Below, piece by piece: positions 45,469 through 57,689 of a stretch of 64,000 nucleotides of DNA. The DNA is from Bradyrhizobium sp. KBS0727 (GTDB taxonomy: Bacteria; Pseudomonadota; Alphaproteobacteria; Rhizobiales; Xanthobacteraceae), in contig NZ_CP042176.1 of NCBI RefSeq assembly GCF_005937885.2, forward strand, positions 3,529,501-3,593,500, read 5' to 3'. The notes under the pieces were generated by a model that ran no database searches, was not told where the DNA came from, and was given only the letters and a program-made list of their open reading frames with translations. The position numbers and the translations under genes are program-made. Every line of letters starts with the position of its first letter. Position 1 is the stretch's first letter.

Positions 45469-45656
45469 CCTGAATTGAACGGATCGGGCGGGGCCGAATT
45501 CCTTGTCCCCAAAGGCTGCGGCAATTATCTCCCGCGCAGCGGTTGGGGGTGACAATGCCCCTGCCGATCGTGTAACACCGCGCAACTTCAGGAAAACCCG
45601 CAAGCCCCTCAAGCAGCCGAAGCCCGGCGCTGTCGGCTTGTGACGGAAGGTTAGAG

Positions 45657-46049
45657 ATGCAGACCGTCATTATTGTCGTTCACCTCATGATCGTTTCCGT
45701 GCTGATCGGCGCGGTGCTGCTGCAGAAGTCGGAAGGCGGCGGCCTCGGCATGGGTGGCGGCGCCGGCTTCATGTCGAGTCGCGGCACCGCGAACCTGTTG
45801 TCGCGCACGACCGCTATTCTGGCGGGCCTCTTCTTTCTCACCAGCATGGCTCTCGCCTGGATCGCCGGCGCCGATCGCAAGCCAAGCTCGATTCTCGGTA
45901 CCGCGCCGGCGACGCAATCGCAGCCCGGCGGCGCTTCACCGATCACCCCGCCGACCTCTGGCGGCCTTCTGGATTCGCTGAAGAAGGCGGACGAACAGCC
46001 GGGCCAGCCGCCGGCACCGTCGGGCCCGCAGGCGCCGCGTTCGCAATAA
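45657..46049 (+). CDS. secG: Preprotein translocase subunit SecG
   Basis: A 130-residue membrane subunit of the SecYEG translocon. Two membrane segments are visible (TVIIVVHLMIVSVLIGAVLL and TTAILAGLFFLTSMALAWIA) joined by the Gly-rich loop with LLQKSEGGGLGMGGGAGFMS, the family signature. A long Pro/Gln-rich C-terminal tail follows, longer than in E. coli. It is followed by pyrG after about 160 bases, an order shared by related genomes. Confidence 0.93.
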   Translation: MQTVIIVVHLMIVSVLIGAVLLQKSEGGGLGMGGGAGFMSSRGTANLLSRTTAILAGLFFLTSMALAWIAGADRKPSSILGTAPATQSQPGGASPITPPTSGGLLDSLKKADEQPGQPPAPSGPQAPRSQ

Positions 46050-46203
46050 AGCAGGGTGGCTATGCAGGGCGGCGTCTACCGTCCCGCATCAGCACTTCCC
46101 ATCAATGCTCTGATATCGCTTTAAATTTCACGTCACCCACAGCCCGGCAGAATGTTTGCCTTGGTATGCGATTCGTTTTGGCGAATCGGGGCAGTGGCCT
46201 TAA

Positions 46204-47847
<1,644 letters not shown>

Positions 47848-47941
47848 TCCCCACCACCGGTTGTCTTTGACGAACGCGCCGATTGTTGCGACAAACCGCT
47901 CCCGTGACCTGCAAGAACAATAAATCAAGGGAGTGCGTTCG

Positions 47942-48268
47942 ATGATCTACGAGATGCGCGTCTATCGTTGCCTGCCGGGCCGTCTGCCGGCGCTGCTCAA
48001 GCGTTTCGAAAACACCACGCTGAAGCTGTGGGAAAAGCACGGCATCAAGCAGGCCGGGTTCTTCACCACGCTGGTCGGCGAATCCCATCAGGAACTGACC
48101 TATCTGCTGGCCTGGGAATCGCTGGCCGACCGTGAAAAGAAATGGACCGCGTTCCAGAGCGATCCGGATTGGATCACTGCGCGCGCCAAGACCGAGGAAG
48201 ACGGCCAGATCGTCGGCAATATCGTCAACCAGTTGCTGGTGCCGACCGCGTTCTCGTCAGTGAAGTAA
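47942..48268 (+). CDS. NIPSNAP family protein
   Basis: A 108-residue ferredoxin-like alpha/beta-barrel protein. [20 protein letters not shown] is the typical N-terminal strand and helix, and [20 protein letters not shown] the second. The family is widespread, and its biochemical role is not settled in bacteria. It lies between pyrG and kdsA in the same direction. Confidence 0.88.
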   Translation: MIYEMRVYRCLPGRLPALLKRFENTTLKLWEKHGIKQAGFFTTLVGESHQELTYLLAWESLADREKKWTAFQSDPDWITARAKTEEDGQIVGNIVNQLLVPTAFSSVK

Positions 48269-48359
48269 CTGGTGGCGCAACCCTGATATTCGGGGGCTTT
48301 CCGGGGTTGATCCTGATTGCGCGGACCGGCATGGTCCGCGCCGAACGAAGGAAAATCCC

Positions 48360-49214
48360 TTGAACGCAAACCTCAAAGCAGCTCCGGTCGTGACCGTTGG
48401 CCCGGTCAAATTCGGTAACGATCTGCCGATTTCAATCATTGCCGGACCATGCCAGCTCGAGAGCCGCGCGCATGCGCTGGAAGTGGCTGGCGCGCTGAAA
48501 GAGATCGCGACACGGCTCGGAATCGGCCTTGTCTATAAAACCTCGTTCGACAAGGCCAACCGCACCAGCGGCACGGCCGCGCGCGGTATCGGGCTCGCCC
48601 AGGCGCTGCCGATCTTTGCCGAGATACGCTCCTCGCTCGGATTGCCTGTCCTCACCGACGTGCACGAGGCCACGCAATGCGCCGAGGTGGCACAGGCCGT
48701 GGATGTGCTGCAGATCCCCGCCTTCCTGTGCCGGCAGACCGATCTGCTGTTGGCGGCGGCTGCGACCGGCAAGGTCGTCAACGTCAAGAAGGGGCAATTT
48801 CTGGCGCCGTGGGACATGGCGAATGTCGTCGGCAAAATTACCGGCGGCGGCAATCCGAACGTGCTGGTGACCGAACGAGGCGCGTCCTTTGGCTACAACA
48901 CACTGGTGTCGGATATGCGGGCGCTGCCGATCATGGCGCGCACCACCGGCGCGCCGGTCATTTTCGACGCCACCCATTCGGTGCAACAGCCGGGCGGGAA
49001 GGGCGCCTCATCCGGCGGCGAGCGTGAATTCGTGCCGGTGCTGGCGCGCGCGGCGGTTGCGGTCGGCGTCGCCGGCGTCTTCATCGAAACCCATCCCGAT
49101 CCTGATCGCGCGCCGTCGGACGGACCCAACATGGTGCCGCTGCGGGAGTTCGAGGCGCTGATCAAAACCCTGATGGGGTTCGACGCGCTCGCCAAGGGAA
49201 CGACCGGTCGATGA
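48360..49214 (+). CDS. kdsA: 3-deoxy-8-phosphooctulonate (KDO-8-P) synthase
   Basis: A 284-residue TIM-barrel enzyme that makes KDO-8-phosphate from arabinose-5-phosphate and PEP for the lipopolysaccharide core. [20 protein letters not shown] contains Cys where metal-independent KdsA has Asn, so this is probably the metal-dependent class. [13 protein letters not shown] and [18 protein letters not shown] follow. The start is TTG at 48360, preceded by GAAGGA. It is followed 13 bases on by an MFS transporter. Confidence 0.95.
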   Translation: MNANLKAAPVVTVGPVKFGNDLPISIIAGPCQLESRAHALEVAGALKEIATRLGIGLVYKTSFDKANRTSGTAARGIGLAQALPIFAEIRSSLGLPVLTDVHEATQCAEVAQAVDVLQIPAFLCRQTDLLLAAAATGKVVNVKKGQFLAPWDMANVVGKITGGGNPNVLVTERGASFGYNTLVSDMRALPIMARTTGAPVIFDATHSVQQPGGKGASSGGEREFVPVLARAAVAVGVAGVFIETHPDPDRAPSDGPNMVPLREFEALIKTLMGFDALAKGTTGR

Positions 49215-49227
49215 CACGGATATTGCG

Positions 49228-50433
49228 GTGACCGCGTCCAGCCGCCTGCCGCCAGCGTTGAACATCATTACGCTGGCGACGTTTGCGGCCAGCCTGTCGG
49301 CGCGCGCACTCGATCCGGTGCTGCCGCATGTCGCCGACGATTTCGGCGTGAGCATTGCGACCGCCGCCGCTTTCGCTTCCGTCTTCGCCTTCACCTTTGC
49401 GATCATCCAGCCGGTGCTGGGCGCGGCGGCCGATCTGTTCGGCAAGGCGCGGCTGATGGTGGTGTGCCTGATGCTGCTGGGCGTTGCCAACATCCTCGGC
49501 GCGATGTCGACGTCGTTCTGGCTGCTGTTCGCCTCGCGGATTCTCGCCGGGATCGGCTCCGGCGGCGTATTTCCGGTGGCGCTCAGTCTCACCAGCGATC
49601 TGGTCGGCCCGGAGAAACGGCAGATCGCGATCGGCCGCACGCTGATGGGGTCGATGACCGGCAACCTGCTGGGGGCAACGGTCTCGGGTCTGATCGGTGA
49701 CTTCTTGGGTTGGCGCGGCGTGCTGGCCCTGCTTGGCCTCTTGGTCATTGTCGCCTCGGTCGCGGTTCTCATGGGCTTTCGAGGGGCTGAACTGACGAAG
49801 CCGCCCAGGACGAACCTTGCGGCGCTCCGGCACGGCTACCGCACGATATTCGCCAATCCCAATGCCTTTTGTTATGCGGCGGTGTTCATCGAGGGCTGCT
49901 GCGTGCTCGGCCTGTTTCCCTACATCGCATCGTTCCTGTTCGAGCTCGGCGAAACCTCGCTGTCGATCGCCGGTATCGTGATCGCGGGCTTTGCCGTCGG
50001 CGGACTGGTCTACACCCTGACTGTTTCGCGGTTCCTCCCGAAAATCGGCGTCAACGGCATGATGATCGCGGGCGCGGCCCTGGTCGGGCTGCAGCTCATC
50101 GTGGTCGCGATGGGGCCTGGATGGAAGCTGCAAACCGTGAGCCTGATCTTCATGGGCTGGGGCTTCTACATGATCCACGGCTGCCTGCAGGTGTTTGCCA
50201 GCGAGCTGTCGGTGGAGGCGCGCGCGACCGCGCTGTCGTTGCATTCGTTTTTCTTCTTCATGGGCCAGACCATCGGGCCGATCGCCTACGGCTTCGGCAT
50301 TCTGCATGCCGGCAAGACCCCGACCTTGCTGGCCGCTGCCGCCGTCATCATCGCGCTCGGCTTTGTCTGCGCGCGGCTGCTGCGACAGACGCGGCCGACG
50401 GATGCGGCCGCCCGACCCGACGTCGAGCCCTAG
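49228..50433 (+). CDS. MFS transporter
   Basis: A 401-residue polytopic membrane protein with twelve predicted helices in two halves. LLFASRILAGIGSGGVFPVA is like motif C of drug/H+ antiporters, and GPEKRQIAIGRTLMGSMTG lies in the loop region. The start is GTG at 49228. The cargo is unknown; sugar-efflux and drug-efflux branches both remain possible. It follows kdsA by 13 bases and converges with a short membrane peptide gene. Confidence 0.88.
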   Translation: MTASSRLPPALNIITLATFAASLSARALDPVLPHVADDFGVSIATAAAFASVFAFTFAIIQPVLGAAADLFGKARLMVVCLMLLGVANILGAMSTSFWLLFASRILAGIGSGGVFPVALSLTSDLVGPEKRQIAIGRTLMGSMTGNLLGATVSGLIGDFLGWRGVLALLGLLVIVASVAVLMGFRGAELTKPPRTNLAALRHGYRTIFANPNAFCYAAVFIEGCCVLGLFPYIASFLFELGETSLSIAGIVIAGFAVGGLVYTLTVSRFLPKIGVNGMMIAGAALVGLQLIVVAMGPGWKLQTVSLIFMGWGFYMIHGCLQVFASELSVEARATALSLHSFFFFMGQTIGPIAYGFGILHAGKTPTLLAAAAVIIALGFVCARLLRQTRPTDAAARPDVEP

Positions 50434-50467
50434 CTGAACGTTTGCCCGCTTCGCGCGTATTTTGCGG

Positions 50468-50587
50468 TTATGAAAACAGCGTCAGGATGTATTCGAGCAA
50501 ATAGACCGTGGTGGCGTAGGTAACCGCGCCGATCGCCAGCAGCGCGACCGAGAGCCATACCCACAGCGGCGTCGATTCCTTTTGCAT
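50468..50587 (-). CDS. Tiny single-span membrane protein
   Basis: A 39-residue leftward protein starting MQKESTPLWVWLSVALLAIG and continuing AVTYATTVYLLEYILTLFS. It is almost wholly one transmembrane helix of about 25 residues. A GTG four codons upstream (50599) is an alternative start. It lies between the convergent MFS gene and the divergent glutaminase gene. The clear hydrophobic character supports it; conservation must be checked. Confidence 0.5.
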   Translation of the reverse strand: MQKESTPLWVWLSVALLAIGAVTYATTVYLLEYILTLFS

Positions 50588-50786
50588 TGAAGCGCTCACG
50601 GGTCGAGTGCTGCGTCTTAGCAGCGCTGGTTTCCCCGGCCCCGTGACCATGGCGCAGTTTGGATGCCTTTTGTCAGAAAATGGCGCGCTAGCGTCAGGAT
50701 GACGCATGGCTGAGGGATGCGGGCAGGATGCGAATACCGTCCATGGCACAGAGATTGCTTTGTTTTCTGACATTTAAGGTGAGCAC

Positions 50787-52661
50787 GTGGACGCCCAAGT
50801 TACACGCCCCGCCAGGGGCAACATCAACGCCAGAAATGCCGGCTATGCCAACCAGTCTCCGCTCCAGCGATTCCTGGCCGGTTGCTACGAGGAATTCAAA
50901 TCGGACAATTCGGGCGCGGTCGCCGACTACATCCCCGAGCTACAGCGCGCCAACCCCGCGCATTTTGGTGTCGCGCTCGTCACCATCGACGGCCACGTCT
51001 ATGAGGTCGGCGACAGCGCGGCGCCGTTCACCATCCAGTCGGTCTCCAAGGCCTTCGTGTTTGCGCTGGCGCTGGAGGCGGTCGGCGAGGAACGGGTGTC
51101 GGCGGCGATCGGCGTCGAGCCAAGCGGTGAGGCGTTCAATTCGATCCGGCTCACCAACGACAACCGGCCGTTCAATCCGATGGTCAATGCCGGCGCGATC
51201 GCCTGTTCCGGGTTGATCCATCAGGCCTATGGCGCGTTGGCGTTCGAGCGGATCCGCGAAAAGCTCAGCCAGTTTGCCGGGCGCGAGCTCGGCGTCGACG
51301 ATGCCGTGCATGCCTCCGAAGCGCTGACCGGCAACCGCAATCGCGCCATCGCCTGGTTGCTGCGCAACTATCTCGTGGTGCGGGACGATGTCGACGCGGT
51401 GCTGGATACGTATTTCCGCCAATGCGCCATCCTCGTCACCGCGCGCGATCTCGCCGTGATGGCGGCGACGCTGGCCAATCGTGGCGTCAATCCGGTGACC
51501 GGGGTGCAGGTGATCACGCCGCACATCGTTGCCCGCACGCTTTCCGTCATGACCAGTTCGGGCATGTATGATTACGCCGGCGAATGGATCTATCGCGTCG
51601 GCATTCCCGCCAAGAGCGGCGTCGGCGGCGGCATCGTCGCAGCGCTGCCATCGCAGATGGGGCTCGGCACCTTCTCGCCGAACCTCGATAGCCACGGCAA
51701 CAGCGTGCGCGGGCTGAAAGTCTGCGAGGCGCTGTCGTCGCGCTTCGATCTGCATATGCTCAATCGCAGCGCCGACGTCCGCACCTGCATCATCGCCGAT
51801 TACGACATCTACGGCATTTCATCGCGCCGCAGCCGTCAGCCGCACGAACAGCAGATCCTCGACGAGCGTCACAGCGACATCAGGGTGGTCGAGCTGGTCG
51901 GCGCACTGAATTTCGCGGCAGTCGACTATGTGGCGCGGCGGCTGGCCGGCGAGCCGCCGAACGCGCCGCTCCTGATCCTGGATTTTCGCCGGGTGCCCGA
52001 TGTGACGGCCGCGGGTGCGCAACTGCTCGGCGAGAACCTCACTATTCTCGGCCAGAGCGGGGTCACCGCGATCCTGACCGGTTTCGAGCCGACATCGGCG
52101 GTGTGGCAGGCGATCTCGACGCGCGTTGCCGACCCACGCTGGCTGCGGCGTTTCGCGCTGCTCGACGAAGCCATCGAGTGGGCCGAGGATCAGGTCATCT
52201 ACCGCTATGGCGGCTTCATGTTGTCGAAGGAAACCAGCCATCTCGGCGAACAGGCGCTGCTGGCGGATCTGGCGCCCGACGAAATCGCCGCTTTGGCGGA
52301 GCTATCGACCACGCGACGTTATGAGGCCGGTCAGCGCATTGTCCACGCCGGCGAGCCCGCCAATTCGCTGTTTTTCCTGCAAAGCGGCATGGTGAGCGTG
52401 AAATTGCCGAGCGGGGTGCGGTTGGCGTCGCTCGGGCCCGGCATGGAATTCGGCGAGATGGCGATCATCGAGCAGAAGCGCAGCGCCGATGTCTGGGCCG
52501 ATACGCCGGTGAAATGCCTCGAACTTCCGCTCGACAGCTTTGCCGATTATCGCCAGCTCCACCCGCAGATCGCGATGAAGATCATGCGCAATCTGTCCAC
52601 GCTGCTGGCGCGGCGGCTGATCCTCGCCAATGCCAAGGTCGATCTGCTGAGCGCGTATTGA
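50787..52661 (+). CDS. Glutaminase fused to STAS and cyclic-nucleotide-binding domains
   Basis: A 624-residue protein. Residues 1-310 are a serine-dependent beta-lactamase-fold glutaminase (FTIQSVSKAFVFALALEAVG with the Ser-x-x-Lys pair; FNPMVNAGAIACSGLI), converting glutamine to glutamate and ammonia. A STAS-like domain follows at about 345-450 (APLLILDFRRVPDVTAAGAQ), then a cNMP-binding domain at about 495-610 with FGEMAIIEQKRSADVWADTP, keeping the phosphate-binding Gly-Glu and Arg. The GTG start has AAGGTGAG upstream. The added domains suggest activity or location tuned by a cyclic nucleotide and partner contact. Confidence 0.9.
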   Translation: MDAQVTRPARGNINARNAGYANQSPLQRFLAGCYEEFKSDNSGAVADYIPELQRANPAHFGVALVTIDGHVYEVGDSAAPFTIQSVSKAFVFALALEAVGEERVSAAIGVEPSGEAFNSIRLTNDNRPFNPMVNAGAIACSGLIHQAYGALAFERIREKLSQFAGRELGVDDAVHASEALTGNRNRAIAWLLRNYLVVRDDVDAVLDTYFRQCAILVTARDLAVMAATLANRGVNPVTGVQVITPHIVARTLSVMTSSGMYDYAGEWIYRVGIPAKSGVGGGIVAALPSQMGLGTFSPNLDSHGNSVRGLKVCEALSSRFDLHMLNRSADVRTCIIADYDIYGISSRRSRQPHEQQILDERHSDIRVVELVGALNFAAVDYVARRLAGEPPNAPLLILDFRRVPDVTAAGAQLLGENLTILGQSGVTAILTGFEPTSAVWQAISTRVADPRWLRRFALLDEAIEWAEDQVIYRYGGFMLSKETSHLGEQALLADLAPDEIAALAELSTTRRYEAGQRIVHAGEPANSLFFLQSGMVSVKLPSGVRLASLGPGMEFGEMAIIEQKRSADVWADTPVKCLELPLDSFADYRQLHPQIAMKIMRNLSTLLARRLILANAKVDLLSAY

Positions 52662-52674
52662 TCGCGGCCGGAGA

Positions 52675-53643
52675 TTACTTTCCCATCGCCTCCGCCAGCA
52701 GTGCCTGAGCCTGCTTTGTCACCTCAGCGAATGACCGCTGTTGCGGGCCGCGCTGGGTAAAGCACTTCTTGTAGGCGTCTTCGCCTTGTTGCCTGACGTC
52801 GCCGAGCTTGTCATAGGCTTTTTTGTCGATGCGATGGGATTGGAAATCCTCGGCGGCCTTCTCGGCTTTCTTGTTGTAGTCGGCCCTGATCGCACGGCAG
52901 GCCGGGATTTCCACCTTGGGGCTGATCGAACCATAGGCGACGTAAACCTTGCCGTTGGAAACCGCCGAAACGAACACTTCGTCCGCCGCGTCAGGCGCGG
53001 AGTCCTGGGTTCGCCCGCCCAGTAGTGCAGCGGCTGATGTAGCGGAGGCCGGCTTGACGATCGGCAATTCGTTAAAGCCCACGACCGCTGAGTCCGTCGG
53101 GATGGCCTGAGTGTAGAAGGATTCATCCTTGAACGCTGCAGCCATCTGCTGCGGCACGTTCTTGATCTTCTTGCCCCACCAATCCTTGTGTCCGCGCAGC
53201 CAGCGCTCGAGCAGCGTCTGCGTCGTGACGATGATGTGCGCCTTCGGTTCGATATACTTGCCGTCGGAGCCGTTGGCGTCGGCTTTCTCGCCGTTTTCGC
53301 CGACCAGGGAGTCGAACCGCAGGCCGTCGAGCAGGCCAAAGCCCTCGTCGCCTTTGGAGTAGGCGTCGAGGTTGAGCTTGGCCGGCCCGAATCCCTTGCG
53401 ATCGGGTTCGGCCAAAATCAGCTTCATCTGCGCAAGAAGATCGGCGTTGGCCGCCTTTTCGGTCTTCTCGGCCTCATCGCCTTTTTTGCCGTCATACAGT
53501 TTGGAGATTTTCGCGATCGCAACGTCGCGCGCCGCGATGTAGCGATCCTCCGACGGCATTGGCGCGGCATGTACGCTCGAAAGCATCCCGAGCAGACACG
53601 ACACGGCGGCAAATCGGATGACGGCAGAGACTGAGTTTCGCAT
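52675..53643 (-). CDS. Periplasmic protein of unknown function
   Basis: A 322-residue leftward protein with a signal peptide (MRNSVSAVIRFAAVSCLLGM, cleaved near VHA-AP). The mature part is mixed helix, charged, and contains two cysteines near the C-terminus (IPACRAI, YKKCFTQ). It has one region with repeated Lys/Glu-rich helices (DGKKGDEAEKTEKAANADLL). No family is recognised. ATG 53643 is chosen by the signal peptide; the open frame continues to 53700 over queF. It is leftward behind queF with its start 32 bases from the queF stop. Confidence 0.62.
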   Translation of the reverse strand: MRNSVSAVIRFAAVSCLLGMLSSVHAAPMPSEDRYIAARDVAIAKISKLYDGKKGDEAEKTEKAANADLLAQMKLILAEPDRKGFGPAKLNLDAYSKGDEGFGLLDGLRFDSLVGENGEKADANGSDGKYIEPKAHIIVTTQTLLERWLRGHKDWWGKKIKNVPQQMAAAFKDESFYTQAIPTDSAVVGFNELPIVKPASATSAAALLGGRTQDSAPDAADEVFVSAVSNGKVYVAYGSISPKVEIPACRAIRADYNKKAEKAAEDFQSHRIDKKAYDKLGDVRQQGEDAYKKCFTQRGPQQRSFAEVTKQAQALLAEAMGK

Positions 53644-53674
53644 GTGCGGTGGTCGGAATGACCGGCCGTTCGGT

Positions 53675-54151
53675 TCAACCCCGCCCGCGGTAGGGGGCAA
53701 CGCCCTGGTCGGGCATCCACATGCCCTTGGGCAGTTTGCCGGTCTGCCAGAACACGTCGATCGGGATGCCGCCGCGCGGATACCAGTAGCCGCCGATGCG
53801 CAGATATTTCGGCTTGATTTCGTCGGCGATGCGCTTGCCGATCATCACGGTACAATCCTCGTGGAAGGCGCCATGGTTGCGGAAGCTCGCGACATAAAGT
53901 TTCAGAGACTTGGATTCGAGCAGCCAGCGGCCGGGCACGTAGTCGATCATCAGATGCGCGAAATCCGGCTGGCCGGTGACCGGGCAGAGCGAGGTGAATT
54001 CCGGCGCGGTGAAGCGGACCACGTAATTGGTGTCGGCCTGCGGATTGGGAACACGGTCGAGTTTGGCCTTTTCGGGGCTATCGGGCCATTCCACGGCACG
54101 GCCGAGTTGCAGGCCGGGCGACTTCGCAGGTTTACGAGGCATTTTCGACAT
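53675..54151 (-). CDS. queF: NADPH-dependent 7-cyano-7-deazaguanine reductase QueF
   Basis: A 158-residue unimodular tunnelling-fold enzyme that reduces preQ0 to preQ1 in queuosine synthesis. The active-site Cys is in [18 protein letters not shown], and the substrate-binding Glu is in [20 protein letters not shown]. Length fits type I QueF. No preQ1 riboswitch consensus is seen in its upstream 130 bases. The other queuosine genes are not in the window. Confidence 0.94.
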   Translation of the reverse strand: MSKMPRKPAKSPGLQLGRAVEWPDSPEKAKLDRVPNPQADTNYVVRFTAPEFTSLCPVTGQPDFAHLMIDYVPGRWLLESKSLKLYVASFRNHGAFHEDCTVMIGKRIADEIKPKYLRIGGYWYPRGGIPIDVFWQTGKLPKGMWMPDQGVAPYRGRG

Positions 54152-54178
54152 AAGGATTCTCCATTGCCGCGTTATTAG

Positions 54179-55567
<1,389 letters not shown>

Positions 55568-55614
55568 CGCGCCGGCGCATCCAGATATAACAAACACAAA
55601 CGGGAGGATTTGCG

Positions 55615-56751
55615 ATGAGTGATGGCAAGACCGGGCTGCAACTTCGTTCGCTGCTCAAGAAGAGCGGCGAACTCGAACTGTCGCTGGTGAATATCCCGAC
55701 GCCCGAACCCGCCGACGACGAAGTCGTGGTCCGCGTCGAGGCGACGCCGATCAACCCGTCCGATCTCGGGCTCCTGATCGGTCCGGCCGACATGTCCACC
55801 GCGGTCGTTTCGGGCTCGAAGGAATCTCCGGTGGTTACCGCGAAGATGCCGGATGCGGCGGTGAAGATGATGGGCGCTCGGCTCGATCAATCCCTGCCGG
55901 TCGGCAACGAGGGCGCCGGCACCGTGGTCCGGACCGGCTCGTCGGATGCCGCCAAGGCGCTGATGGGCAAAACCGTCTCGATCATCGGCGGCGCGATGTA
56001 CTCGCAGTATCGCACCATGAAGGTGCGGGACGTGATGGAACTGCCGGCCGGCACCACCGCGGCCGACGGCGCGTCGTGGTTCGTCAATCCGCTGACCGCG
56101 CTCGGCATGACCGAGACCATGCGGCGCGAGAACCACAAGGCGCTGGTGCATACCGCCGCCGCCTCCAACCTCGGGCAGATGCTCAACAAGATCTGCATCA
56201 AGGACGGTATCGGCCTCGTCAACATCGTCCGCAGCAAGGAGCAGGCGGATATCCTGCACAAGATCGGCGCCAAGTACGTCGTCGATTCCACCTCGCCGAC
56301 CTTCATGGATGATCTGACTGCGGCCCTCGTCGAGACCGGCGCCACCATCGCGTTCGACGCCATCGGCGGCGGCAAGCTCGCGAGCCAAATCCTGACCGCG
56401 ATGGAAATCGCCGCCAACAAGACTGCCAAGGAATACAGCCGTTACGGTTCGAGCGTGTTCAAGCAGGTCTATATCTACGGCAGCCTCAATACCGGTCCGA
56501 CCGAGTTGAGCCGGGCGTTCGGCCTGACCTGGTCGGTCAGCGGCTGGCTCTTGACGCCGTTCCTGCAGAAGATCGGTCCGGCCGACATCGGCCGGCTGCG
56601 CCAGCGCGTGGCTTCCGAGTTGAAGACGACCTTTGCCAGCCACTACACCCAGGTGGTGTCGTTGCCGGAGGTGCTGCAGATGTCCAACATCGCCGTCTAC
56701 AACAAGCGCGCCACCGGCGAGAAATTCCTGATCAATCCGAACAAGGGCTGA
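55615..56751 (+). CDS. Zinc-binding-type (MDR) dehydrogenase, quinone-oxidoreductase-like
   Basis: A 378-residue medium-chain dehydrogenase/reductase. The N-terminal GroES-like part is VVVRVEATPINPSDLGLLIG and VGNEGAGTVVRTGSSDAAKA; the nucleotide-binding part is ALVHTAAASNLGQMLNKICI, without the textbook GxGxxG, and GATIAFDAIGGGKLASQILT. No clear zinc-ligand set is present, as in the quinone-reductase branch. GGGAGG lies upstream of the ATG. It follows eno by 47 bases and a strong terminator follows it. Confidence 0.85.
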   Translation: MSDGKTGLQLRSLLKKSGELELSLVNIPTPEPADDEVVVRVEATPINPSDLGLLIGPADMSTAVVSGSKESPVVTAKMPDAAVKMMGARLDQSLPVGNEGAGTVVRTGSSDAAKALMGKTVSIIGGAMYSQYRTMKVRDVMELPAGTTAADGASWFVNPLTALGMTETMRRENHKALVHTAAASNLGQMLNKICIKDGIGLVNIVRSKEQADILHKIGAKYVVDSTSPTFMDDLTAALVETGATIAFDAIGGGKLASQILTAMEIAANKTAKEYSRYGSSVFKQVYIYGSLNTGPTELSRAFGLTWSVSGWLLTPFLQKIGPADIGRLRQRVASELKTTFASHYTQVVSLPEVLQMSNIAVYNKRATGEKFLINPNKG

Positions 56752-56778
56752 CGGCTCCCGGCTGGTCCGACGACTTTG

Positions 56779-56807
56779 CAGGCCGCCTGAACAAGGCGGC
56801 CTGTTTT
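56779..56807 (+). terminator. Strong intrinsic terminator after the MDR gene
   Basis: CAGGCCGCCT (56779-56788) and AGGCGGCCTG (56794-56803) form a perfect 10-bp stem with a 5-base loop, followed by TTTT. It is 28 bases past the dehydrogenase stop and ends the eno-MDR transcript. Confidence 0.9.
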
Positions 56808-56930
56808 GCTGTGGGGAGCAAGATTATTCTCCCCCAGGCCGTCACAAACGTCATTGCATGCACTTGCATCCTTCTTCCCGATCTGGCTTAACTGCGCGCC
56901 GGGCACTTCAGCTTCAAGAGGGAAAATCCA

Positions 56931-57485
56931 ATGGCCACCCATACCATCGTCACCATCGCGGGCAGTCTTCGCAAGGAGAGCTTCTCGCTCAAGATCGCCA
57001 ACGCACTGGCCAAGTTGGCGCCGGCGTCCCTGAAGCTCGAAGTCATGACCCCGCACGGGATTTCCAACTTCAACCAGGACGAGGAAGCAGCTCCCCCGGC
57101 CGATTGGACTGCGTTCCGGGAAAAGCTGCAAAAGTCGAACGGCGTCCTGTTCGTGACGCCCGAATATAACCGCTCGATCCCCGGCGTGTTGAAGAACGCC
57201 ATCGACGTCGCTTCACGCCCCTACGGCAAGAGCTCGTTGCTCGGGAAGCCGGTCGGCATCGTCTCGAATTCTCCGGGCCCGCTCGGCGGCGTCAGCGCGG
57301 CCAAGCACCTGCAGAACATCCTGCCGGGCATCTCCGGCGCGATCATGGGACAGCCCGAAATCTACCTGACCGGTATCGGCGATGCCTTCGACGACAAGGG
57401 CCAACTCACCAAGGAAGCGCTGCAGAAAGTGCTGCAGCAGTACATCGAAGCCTTCGCCGCTTTCATCGAAAAGCATAACCGCTAA
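56931..57485 (+). CDS. NAD(P)H-dependent FMN reductase (ChrR/YieF-like)
   Basis: A 184-residue flavodoxin-fold reductase. The phosphate loop is IAGSLRKESFSLKIANALAK and the FMN-contact segment is FVTPEYNRSIPGVLKNAIDV. Members reduce quinones, chromate or azo compounds and supply reduced flavin. It lies between the eno-MDR unit and ftsB, with a palindromic repeat between its stop and ftsB. Confidence 0.9.
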   Translation: MATHTIVTIAGSLRKESFSLKIANALAKLAPASLKLEVMTPHGISNFNQDEEAAPPADWTAFREKLQKSNGVLFVTPEYNRSIPGVLKNAIDVASRPYGKSSLLGKPVGIVSNSPGPLGGVSAAKHLQNILPGISGAIMGQPEIYLTGIGDAFDDKGQLTKEALQKVLQQYIEAFAAFIEKHNR

Positions 57486-57502
57486 GGCTGCGGTCTCTCC
57501 CC

Positions 57503-57622
57503 CGTCATTGCGAGCCAACGGGTCGCGCGAATGCGCGCCCGATGACAGGCTCCGCGAAGCAATCCATCTTTCCGCTCGGGAAAATGTGGATTGCTTCGTC
57601 GCTTTCGCTCCTCGCAATGACG
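57503..57622. repeat. Extragenic palindromic repeat, CGTCATTGCGAG type, copy 2
   Basis: Outer arms CGTCATTGCGAG (57503-57514) and CTCGCAATGACG (57611-57622) are perfect; inner arms CAATCCAT (57560-57567) and GTGGATTG (57586-57593) differ at one base. A longer left arm than copy 1 carries an extra GC-rich insert (about 57515-57550). It starts 17 bases after the FMN-reductase stop. Confidence 0.85.
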
Positions 57623-57689
57623 GCGCTTGTTTTTCGGCCGTGGCGACGGTCTTAGGATACTCTTAACCAGACCGTCGCATCTTGGCCCT

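Noticed and set aside
45450..45656. tRNA-Leu gene near secG, as in enterobacteria
   Set aside because: No cloverleaf or T-loop signature is visible in the gap before or after secG.
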